Shown here: piece after piece, positions 23,410 through 33,070 of the stretch
Layout of the letters: every line of letters starts with the position of its first letter
Numbering within the stretch: the stretch's first letter is position 1
Assembly (NCBI GenBank): GCA_024138015.1
Contig: JAMXBB010000004.1
Span: forward strand, 74,584,809 to 74,648,808
Direction of reading: 5' to 3'
Length of the DNA stretch: 64,000 bases
Source: Lumnitzera littorea
Lineage: Eukaryota; Streptophyta; Magnoliopsida; Myrtales; Combretaceae
Position numbers and translations under genes: made by a program
Notes under the pieces: model-generated
What the model saw: the letters and a program-made list of their open reading frames with translations, nothing else
The model's database searches: none
What the model was told of the DNA's origin: nothing

Positions 23410-25256
23410 TTACCATGGGTCTAAAAGGAAGTCGTCTTCAATGTTAAGTGTCAAGCACAAGCTGAGATGCCAAATAAGCTCCTTCTCCCTTTTCATTTTA
23501 CCATGGGAGCCAAGTGTCTCTAGATTTCCTGAATGCTCATAGGGGTTAAGAGATAACTCTTCCCATCCTTCCTAATAGTATAAGTGTTGAGGAATCCATC
23601 ATAGATCACTTTCTAATCAAATTCCCATGGTTGGCCAAGAAGTAGATTTATGGCATTCATAGGCACTACATCAAGGTCGATCTCATCCTCATACTACACT
23701 ACCTTAAATGCGATCCTCGCTCTTTTATGCACATGGACCATACTTTTGTCATTAAACCATTTTAACCCATAAGGTAAGGGGTATGGGTAGGTTGGCAATT
23801 TCATCTTTTCTACTAACTCAATAAAAATGATGTTGGTGCAGCTACCTATAGCAATAACCAGGGAATAAGTCTTCTCATTCACTAGGCACTGTATGTCAAA
23901 TAAATTTTCCCTTTATTCAAAATCTACCTTCAAGTTAGCTCATATGGCCGTAGCTAGGGGTTTATATAGGTCCTCGGGATAGATATCTTCTTCTATCATC
24001 TAGTCTTCTGAACTTCTATCACTTTGACTTTCTACTTAGGCATTGGGTCCTTCATCTTTCAAGACCATGACCCTCTTATTCGGACATTGAGAAGCAATGT
24101 ATCTGTAGCCTAAGCATTTGAAGCACTTCACTTCTTAGGCCTTGTTGTTGGGTACCTTCTCTTTCTTGGCAATCTTTTTCTCAACATGGATAGGTCGACT
24201 AGGCTCTCCTTTCTCCATCTTCCTCTTTAGCCCTTTTCTCTTGGCATAACTCTCAAGCTCGAGGCTGTCTTATTGAGGTCAGCTACTCGACCTCTAATAC
24301 CTCCTCCTCCTCTATCTTTCTAGTCGTAATGCCAAATTGATTAGCTTGTCTAAAGAATTGAATACTTGCAATTCAACTATATCAACAATTTCATCTTGAA
24401 GTCCACTTAAGAACCTAGCAATGGTGTGGTCCTATGGCTCAACAATCTCACATCTCATCATTAAGTTCTCAAACTCTTGCAAATACTCTTCAATAGTATT
24501 TTGACCTTGTCTGAAGTGCTATAATGCATGGAGCATCTCTTACTTGAAGTAGGTTAGTACAAAGTGCTAATTCATCAATCGCTTCATAAGCCTCTAAGTT
24601 TTGATCGGCTCTTCTCCTTCAATATCTCATTTGGCAACTAATTTATCCCACTAGAGGCTTACAAATTCAACAAGGGATAATGAAGCCAGCTTAACCTTTG
24701 TTCATTCATCACACTCGTAGCACTTGAACAACTTCTCGACTCAGGGAACCCAATCAAGGAATTCTTTAAGTTATCTACTTCCACTTAAGGTTGGCAGTTT
24801 CAGCTTGATATTGTCAAGTCCTTAGCTAGGAGCTTGAAGTTCATCCCTTGCATTCCAAGCTAGTCGATTCACCTTGGTTCGGCCACTTTTGTTAGAGCTC
24901 TACTTAGTTATGTTCCTTCTCAGCCTTGGCTATCTTCTTCGAGCTTCTTGATTTGTTTCAAAGTCAATACTCCTTTCATTTCTTCTTCTTGACTTGAGTC
25001 AGTTTTCTCTCATTCTCAACTCGGTAGCTCTTCTCAGCTATCACTCATCATGATCAAGTTCATTAGAGCCACTCTTACTGGTAGGTATCCGTTCCCTTCT
25101 TTCTTCTCGGCCATTACATTTATGGCCTCTAACTAATTCAGTGAGTTCTTGGATAGAGCTAGTGAGATTCTAAATCTAATATTCTAGTTTATCAACACAT
25201 CGTCTCAAACTTCCGCAAGGACTATCACCAGTATTGTTGACACTATCATCAAACAT
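23410..25256 (-). pseudogene. Gag-protease frame of element G
   Basis: Read leftward from ATG at 25,256 (MFDDSVNNTGDS). A gag core lies near 24,680-24,440 (FASLWWDKLVAK-like stretch, then a region on the pattern TIEEYLQEFENLM). A single CCHC knuckle near 24,130-24,090 reads CFKCLGYRYIASQC, with Tyr for the zinc-binding His. The protease at 23,882-23,694 has LVIAIGSCTN where related elements have VIDSGSCTN, so the catalytic Asp is lost. The frame then runs PWEFD, YDGFLNTYTI, LTPMSIQEI and ends DPW-stop exactly at the LTR edge (stop at 23,410-23,412). RT, RNase H and integrase are absent. Some internal stops are present. The protein would have depended on a relative for replication enzymes. Confidence 0.8.
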
Positions 25257-25509
25257 TCTTATCCGTACAGTAATTTTCTAGAAAATTGAGTAAACAACTA
25301 CTACTCAACTTTTGTAGCTATCACTACTAACAATCACTTTTACAACAACTAGAATCAACTACGGAAACTAATGTTATTGGACTAAATTCCAGTACAATAC
25401 CATAGCTACTAAAAATATGAACAACGCACTAATTATGGAATGGTGGTTATTAGAAATGTTCAATCTATGAATCAACTTTGAGGAACACTAGCACGCGTAT
25501 CTTCCCAAA

Positions 25510-25521
25510 GCTCTGATACCA
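25510..25521 (-). other. Primer-binding site of element G
   Basis: Reverse complement of TGGTATCAGAGC, the usual plant retrotransposon match to the 3' end of initiator methionine tRNA, 3 nt from the LTR end. Confidence 0.9.
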
Positions 25522-25524
25522 ATA

Positions 25525-26526
25525 TGATATGGATCCAATGGCAATAGATCTCGATAAATATAGAATGGTTCAAATGGGTTTGATGGACAAGAAGTGAGAT
25601 GGTTTGTTTCGACGGTGAATGTGAATGCATATAACTCACCAAGATACAAACGCTATTAAGGGTTTGAGCTCAAAATAGGGTTCGATATAACTCACAAATA
25701 CTAAATTTTGCTTGGGATTCAAATGAAGGTTAAATGCAACTCACTAACCGGTTCAAATGATGGGGTTCACCATAATCTTATGGTCAAGATTGATAAGAAC
25801 GTAAGAGAAACTAAAGAGCTTGATCTATACTCAATAATCCTGCAAATGCTAGCTTTAGAGTAGCCTTGCTTGAAAAAGGGAAAGATTCCAAAACGTAGGA
25901 ATATACTTTTTTGTCTAACTTCATATATATTGTTATATATCTTCATGATGTTTATGGATGTTGCAATTTATAGCAAGTCCTAAAACCTAGCGGCAAAATT
26001 GCAAATAATGTACAAGGCTTTAAATTTTGAAGAATTAGGCCCATAATTAAAATAAAGGAAAACATGTACAAGAATACAAAACTATACATTTTGCAAGGGA
26101 AGTCAGCATGCAGTTACTCGGTATGTCCTGGAAGGAGTAGTATCCGAACCGGATAGGGTTGGTAGTTGGATGTAAGGGTTTAGGAAGGAGTCCCCGAAGT
26201 TTTGTAGTATTTGGTTGAGACACCAGAAAGGTCAACCCATAATTGCTGAGTTCTAAGATCAATCGGCACAAGTCTCTTGGTCCTATGCCATATAGTTCTT
26301 TAGTCTTAAATACTCAGCCTTGTGGTATCTCATCTTCTCAACAAACAACAAAATTGTTGCCGAGTTGCTCCTTTTCTTGCTCTTAGTCTTCTATCATTTG
26401 TTCACCCTTAGCCTTAAACTATTCGGCCTTGGGTGAGAACAAGTCAGCATCTTCTTTTGGAAGGTCAACGTTAGCTTCGGACAGGTCGACTTCGGCTTGG
26501 ATGTAGTCGGAGGCTGATTCCCATCA
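25525..26526 (-). repeat. 5' LTR of element G
   Basis: Begins TGATATGGATCC on the plus strand and ends GATTCCCATCA. Pairs with 22,406-23,409. Confidence 0.9.
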
Positions 26527-26531
26527 TCAAA

Positions 26532-26605
26532 CATGATAATCTCCTATAAATACGGGAAGGAAACTTTGTATGGGGCATCTAATAACTCTTAACTTCTTTA
26601 ATTTA
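26532..26605 (+). repeat. Element E LTR, second copy, segment 2
   Basis: 74 bp of E's outer LTR between the two nested insertions, containing TATAAATA and CTTAACTTCTTTA. It resumes where segment 1 stopped (after the TCAAA duplicate at 26,527-26,531) and ends with ATTTA, the left target duplication of element F. Confidence 0.85.
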
Positions 26606-27081
26606 TGTTGATAGTCAGTTTTCATCTTTATCTTACTCATCTATTTGGTTATCGATAGGCCGCGCAATATATATTCTCGATACCTCACCGAGTAATTGAT
26701 ATTCTTGGCACTACGCCAAGTAACTCTAATCCATCACAAATTTGAATTCAAGTTCATGGTGCGAACAGTTATTACAAGCATGGTTATGATTACATAACTG
26801 CCTACTATCCCTACATTTTAAGGAAGGTGTCTAATGAAGAAACTTCTATGTATCTCCGTAGTTATTTCAATAACTACTCCTTCAAACATAACAAACTCTT
26901 ATAAATACAAAAAAGGAACCTGGTAAGAGACATCTAATAACTCTTAAACTTCTCAACTTTACTATTTTCATTTCGACCTACTGACTTAGGCATTGAAGTG
27001 GCTGCATCGAACTAGCCACGGTACCAAGTATTTATCTAATCTTTGCAAGATATTTCTAATTCCCAAAATTCACCACCAATA
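26606..27081 (+). repeat. 5' LTR of element F
   Basis: 476 bp, with TATAAATA at 26,900-26,907. Same length as the 3' LTR. In the first 112 columns the two differ at 25 sites, all transitions. The final CA reads TA here. Confidence 0.9.
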
Positions 27082-27103
27082 ATTGGCACCATCTATTTTT
27101 CCC
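27082..27103 (+). other. Degenerate primer-binding site of element F
   Basis: ATTGGCACCATCT directly after the LTR. Tat elements commonly have TTGGCGCCGTCTGTGGG here. The changes are G-to-A and C-to-T. Confidence 0.6.
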
Positions 27104-27116
27104 TAAACATACCCAC

Positions 27117-28570
27117 ATGGCTAAAATAAGAGTATCTAAAGGTGTGGGTGCTAGCACTTCCTCTTAACACCCTAAAGGAGAGAGTTGGCATGCTGATGAC
27201 TAATGATTGGCTAGGCTCAAGCAACTCTATCTTGACTTAGCTAAAGAAAACCAAGAATTTAATAAAAAAAATGAGCAAATCTTTAACCTCCTCTATAGTA
27301 ATATCCACCCAAACCTGATCCAAAACAAAGACTAAGGCCAACACAATGCTAAACATAGTGACGATTCAATTTATTCACCTGAGTTGTAGAAAAAGCAAGC
27401 TAAGAATATGATAAGACATTCGGCTCCTACTTTTCCAAAGAATGATAAAGGCAAACAATCACAATAGGAGGATCATATGGGTCCTTCACATGTTAGCACC
27501 CTTGCTGCCATAAGCAAGCAGTTCTAAATTAAAAAGAGTCCCTTTGTTCCAAAGATTTTGGAGGAAGTGATACCTCAATACATCAAGTTGCCACAGTTTA
27601 AGACATATGATGGAAAAAAGGACCCCGAAGACCACCTAGAGTACTACCGTACGTTAGCCAAGTTACATGGTTTGAGTGATGAAGTGGCCTATCAAGCTTT
27701 TCCTTCAACAATGAGGAATGCAGCCAGCACATGATTTAAACATTGGAAACCAAATACCATTTCCTATTTTGATGAACAAGCAGAGGTGTTCCTTTAACAC
27801 TTCCTGGCAAGCAAACTTCCTATTAAGGATTCTTCAATCCTTAACACCATCAAACAAAAGTTGGACGAGTCAATCAAGGACTACTTAGCCATATTTATGG
27901 TTGAAATGGTTCAAATCCTAGAATTGGATATGAGTACGGCCCTCAACACCGTAATTGATGGAGTCAAGCCTCATGGAGAGTTTTTCAAGTCTCTCATAAA
28001 GAACCAGCCAAAAACTTTCACCGAGTTTAAGGCTAAAGCTACTTCATACATCCATCAGGAAGACAACATAAAAGCACAGTGAGAGGCCGATTAGAGTAGA
28101 GGAGATGGAAAGAATGATAAGCAAAAAAGTGTGAAGGATAGACTCAATACGGACAATGACTACAGTTTAAATGCCAAGAGGAAGAAACTGAGGATCTCAA
28201 CATACTCATCCCACATGCCTATCAATCATCCAATTTCGGACATTTTGATGGAGGTACGTAGGGAGAGAGGCATCCTCTAGTGGCTGGAAAGAATAAGAGG
28301 GAATCTCTTAAGGAGAAACTCTAACAAATACTGTGATTTCCACCATGACAAAGGTTACAATACAAATGAGTGCATTCAACTCAAGAATGCAATTGAAGAT
28401 GTGATCCAATGTAGGCACTTGTGTAAGTTCTTAGCGTATGATTCAAGAGTATTAAGAGACCATCTCAGAGGAGACGTAAGGAATAAGAGAATGACACACA
28501 AGTAGCATCAATCATGAGAGATGCAAGGGACATGAATTCCAGTAAAGCACCCAATGGAATGGTTAACACC
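27117..28570 (+). pseudogene. Gag of element F
   Basis: ATG at 27,117 (MAKIRVSKG) soon after the primer-binding site, followed quickly by a stop. The capsid core is best seen at 27,861-28,082, with DESIKDYLAIF, MSTALNTVIDGVKPHG and SYIHQEDNIKAQ, typical of Retrotrans_gag in Tat elements. Near 28,330-28,440 comes a cysteine/histidine stretch KYCDFHHDKGYNTNEC followed by a QLKNAIEDVI stretch, the characteristic C-terminal motif of Tat gag. Frame changes between these blocks make it non-functional. Confidence 0.75.
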
Positions 28571-31500
28571 ATTGTCAATGGACCTAATATAGGCCATTCG
28601 GGTTCTTCAAACTTGATTAACGTCAAGAATTACGTTTGCAATATTTAAGGTAAAAAGGTCATGATCAATAATACAATATCTTTTGGAGAGGAAGATTTTG
28701 AGAACATCCAAAGGCCATATGATGACACACTCATCATTAAAGTGAGAGTCGCCAACTTCGAAGTCAAGAAGATTCTTGTTGATATAAGAAGTTCGGTTAA
28801 CATCATTTTTTAGCATGCCTTTAACTAAATGAGGCCTAAGATTAAAGCAAAACTACGGTCTTATAATTATGATCTCTATGCCATCAACAATCAACCCATC
28901 TAAGTAGTCGAAGTCATTTCTTTTCCAATACAGATTAATGATGAAGAGCATATTACAAAGGATAAAGTGGACTTTCTTATCATCAAATGTTGATCTCTAT
29001 ATAACATGGTAATAAGATGGTAATGCCAACATCTATTCAGCATTATCCCTTCAATTGCACTTCTTAAAGCTAAGTTCTCTACTCTTACGGGGGTCAACAT
29101 GTGTAAAAGGGATCAACAATCGGTACAGTCCTTATATATAAGGGCCTTAAGACGAGAAGAAGTATTTCGGGTTAAAACCTATCTAGAAGGCAAGTCAGTT
29201 GGCATCAAGAATGCTAAGAGTGATACTGAGGAAATTCCTTTAGGGGACGACCTAGGGAAAACAGCAAGAATTGAGAAACCCTTATTAGCAGATACTTGAT
29301 AAAGTTTGATCAACTTCTTATAGGCTAATGCTGATGTGTTTAGATGGTCTCCTTTAGACATGTTGAGTATCTCAAGAGAAGTTATGATATACAAACTCCA
29401 GATTGATCAAAACGTAAAGGTAATCCAACAAAAGAAGAGGCATTTTATGCCAAAGAGACAAGTAGCAATAGAGGAAGAAGTCTAGAAGTTATTGAAGGCA
29501 AGATTCATCTGGAAAGAGCCTTATCTGACTTAGCTAGCCAATTGTGTGCTAGTCAAGAAGTCTAATGGTAAGTAGAGAATGTGCATAAACTTCATGGATC
29601 TTAACAAAGCCTATCCCAAGGACTATTTCCTACTACCAAAAATTGATTAGATGCTAGATACAACCACTGGACATGCTTTACTTTCCTTTATAGATGCTTT
29701 CTCTAATTATAACCATATTAAGATAGACAAGGAGGATGAAGTCCACACGTCTTTCATTATCAATTTTGGAATGTATTGTTACATGATGATGCCTTTTAGG
29801 CTTAAGAATGCTGGTGCAACATACCAAAAACTTGTTACCAAGATGTTTAAACCTTAAATTCACAAAAGCATCGAAGTATATCTCACAACATGATTGTGAA
29901 GAGCATGAAGCAAGATCGACATCTTGCAAACCTAAAGGAGATGTTTGCTACATTGAGGAGATACAACATGAAACTCAACCCACAGAAATGCGTCTTTAGT
30001 GCAACATAAGGAACATTTTTAAGTTACTTGGTTACTTAGCGTAATATTGAGGCCAACCTGAGAAAGATTGAAGCCATAAAGAACATGAAATCACCTCGTA
30101 CGGTCAAAGAAGTATAAGAACTCATTAGGCGAATTGCCACCCTTAACATATTTATGTCAAGAAGCATAGATAGGTGCGCAAAATTCTTTAAAATTTTAAA
30201 GAATTCAATTAGATTGACGACTATGAAGAGCTTTCAACGAGATTAAGGAATTTTTTTTATCACCCCCAATACTCTCGACATCTATTCTTGGAGAAAATTT
30301 ATATTTGTACCTATCGATCAACTGTTGAGCTCTTTCTTTTGTACTAATCCAAATTGATGGCAAAGAGCATCGACCCGTTTATTGTATGAGTCATGTTTCA
30401 TAGGGGTTGGAGCTTCAGTATACAAAGATTGTAAAGTTCGTATTAGCAGTGGTTCTCTTGTTAAGAAAGTTAAAGTCATATTTTGAAACTCACTAAATCA
30501 TTGTTCTCGTAGATCAACCATTGCGACAAACATTACAGTGGCCTAATTCCTTGAAGAGGATGATAAAGTGTGCCCTAAAGTTTACTGCTCATGGTGTACA
30601 ATATAAACCCAGAATGACATTAAAGGCTTATGTACTAGCAGATTTTGTAGCCAAATTTACTAGTGAGGAAGATTGTATGGAGTTTGTCGAGAAACCTATC
30701 TGGTTCCTTTGTATGGATGGTTCATCAATGCAAGAAGGAAGTGGTGCAAGCCTAGTTCTTTTAAGCCCCTATAATGTCAAAGTTCATTATGCTCTAAAAT
30801 TCAAATTCTCAACCAGCAACAATGAAGTAGAGTACGAAGCTCTAATTGTTGGACTAAAACTAGCAAAAGAAATTGGCACTGAGAAACTTGAAGTGTTCTT
30901 TGATTCCCAATTGGTGGTGAATCAAGTGACAGGAAGTTATGCAACAAGGGAAGAAGAAATCAGCAAGTACCTACTGGTGGTATGAACGCTCATAATAGAA
31001 TACTAATCTTTCTCCATCTACAAAATTTTAAGAAACAAGAATATTGCGGCCAATAAGTTATCGAAGTCGGCTAGTATGGCATTCCTTGAATTGAGTAATA
31101 AACTTTTCATTAAGTTTCTTCCATAGAAAAGTTTATCTACTCTCTCATAGAGCTATTAGTTACCTCCTTGCCCAAGAGAAGAATCATGGATGGATCCTCC
31201 AGTGGATTACCTAAGAGATGGTACTCTCCCTAACAACAAGAAAGGAGTGTGAAGATTGTCATACTAAGTCGCTAACTACATATTGATTAATGGTCAGTTG
31301 TATAAATGCAACATATCACAACCCTACCTTCGATGCCTTCCTTCGAGAGAAGCCTAGAGGGTGTTATCCAAGCTGCATGGTAGCATATGCTGTAACCACG
31401 TAAAAGCACAGACACTATATTTTTGAGTACTTTAACTCGACTATTACTAATCAACTATGAGAGACGATGCAAAGGAAGTTGTCCAATGTCGTCCTCAGTG

Positions 31501-32420
31501 CCAGAAGCATGAGTCACTAAGTCATATGCGTATAACTAAGTTATGTAGCTTAACCAGCCTTTAGCCCTTTGCCTAGTAGAGGCTAGATATTCTCAGACCA
31601 TTTCCAAAGTCTACCGCCCAACGATAATTCGTCATTGTCATTATGGATTACTTTACTAAATAGGTAGAGGCCAAGGTAGTAGTGAAGATCACCGAGCAAA
31701 ATGGAAGCATTTATCTTCAACTTCATCATATCAAGGTTCAAAGTTCCTTACATGATAATTACAGATAACAACCCGTAGTTTGACAACAATAAGTTCTGGG
31801 CATTCTGTGACAAGCAAAACATTCACCATAACTATACGTCTATAGCATACCCATAGACGACTGAACAAGATGAAGTCGTAAATAAGATCATACTACATGA
31901 CCTAAGATAGAAAGTAGATCAAGTCTGGGGGAAATGGGTCGATGAACTACCAAATGTTTTATGGAGGTACCGAACCACCCATAGAACTGTGATTGAGGAA
32001 ACGCCCTTTAGGTTAGCATACGGCATGGAAGTCATGTTGCTAAATGAATTGGATTTGCCAAATCTACGAATTTAGAATTTTGATGTTATGGTTAATGAAG
32101 TTAGATTAATAGTAAATTTAGACAATATCAACGAAATTTGGGATATTATAAAAGCTAGGATCACGACATAACAGGATAAAGTGGCAAGGTATTACAATCA
32201 GAAAGTGAAGCACAAAGTTTTTCAACTTAAAGATTTGGTTTGTTGAAAGGTGGAAGCTATTGGCGTGTGAGCAAATCAAGGGAAGCTCAGTGGGAACTGG
32301 GAGGATCCTGTCAGGATCCAGGAAGTCATCGGTGAGGGGGCCTATTAATTAAAGAGGTTGGATGGATCCATCATCCCTTGAGCATGGAATATTAAGAATT
32401 TGAAATTATACTTCAATTAA
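28571..32420 (+). pseudogene. Pol of element F with dual RNase H
   Basis: Protease near 28,750-28,810 reads ILVDIRSSVN (Gly and Thr of DTG replaced). RT spans about 29,400-30,200 (NFGMYCYMMMPFRLKNAG at 29,763-29,817). The segment that should hold YVDDML, near 29,870-29,900, is frame-shifted. The RT-linked RNase H lies near 30,290-30,540. The archaeal-type RNase H is well preserved at 30,640-30,985 (WFLCMDGSSMQEGSG, NNEVEYEALIVGLKLA, FFDSQLVVNQVTGSY). Integrase spans about 31,300-32,100 (CRPQCQKHESLSH in its zinc region). The end near 32,420 matches E's end near 17,275. The second RNase H assigns it to the Tat lineage. Confidence 0.85.
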
Positions 32421-32619
32421 TAGCTTAACCAACAAGCTTGTAAGACTACGGTGCCTTTTATTTACGAAAATTATGCTTAAAGTCTCATGTTTCCTATTCT
32501 TCTTATAATCATGAGTAAATAAGTTCTAATCTATCGTAGCTAACAAACTACATAAATTACTCTTACAATCGAGTAATGTGGCTAGTCCACTCCTAAAAAT
32601 GGCTAATAGACAATGTCTA

Positions 32620-32930
32620 TAAAGACACATGAATTGGGCGTATGAAATAAAACATACTGAGAAGTAATTAGGCATATGAAGTTAAACATGCCAAAAAATA
32701 ATTAGGCATGTAGAATAAAACATGTCGAGAAATAATTGGGTGTGTGAAATAAAACATGTTGAGAAGTGGTTAGGTAGGTGAAATAAAACATGTCAAGAAA
32801 TAATTAGGCACATAAAATAAAACCTACTGAAAGAGAATTTATGTAAGCTAAAACATGCTGATGAATAAGGACGTATGAAATAAAACATAGGGAACTCTCA
32901 ATGCATGAACTAAAACATACTAAAAACAAT
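32620..32930 (+). repeat. 34-bp tandem repeat array of element F
   Basis: About seven to eight copies of a 34-bp unit around AATTAGGCATGTGAAATAAA and CATGTCGAGAA, in the gap between the pol end and the antisense gene end. Same unit and place as in element E. Confidence 0.85.
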
Positions 32931-33070
32931 CATATAAAGGACATTTCATTCAACCAATGCGGTTACAAATATATAGCCTAACGATTCGTTCAAACAATTA
33001 CATGAGAGGATGCAAGATACAAAGAATATAAAAAATCCTATGGCTTACTTTTAGAATCTATAGAAGTAAT

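Larger units (their letters stand above)
22406..26526 (-). mobile_element. Element G: gag-protease-only LTR retrotransposon
   Basis: Complete 4.1-kb minus-strand element with LTRs at 22,406-23,409 (1,004 bp) and 25,525-26,526 (1,002 bp). LTRs begin TGAT and end CCCATCA. Flanks are CCAAA on the left and TCAAA on the right, a 5-bp target duplication with one C/T change. A primer-binding site complementary to initiator methionine tRNA (GCTCTGATACCA on the plus strand, 25,510-25,521) sits beside the right LTR, proving orientation. The interior holds gag and protease only, the layout described as TR-GAG non-autonomous elements. It is inserted in E's outer LTR. Confidence 0.9.

Noticed and set aside
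29678..29929. 83-codon minus-strand frame
   Set aside because: Antisense shadow of the Tat RT, which reads clearly on the plus strand.
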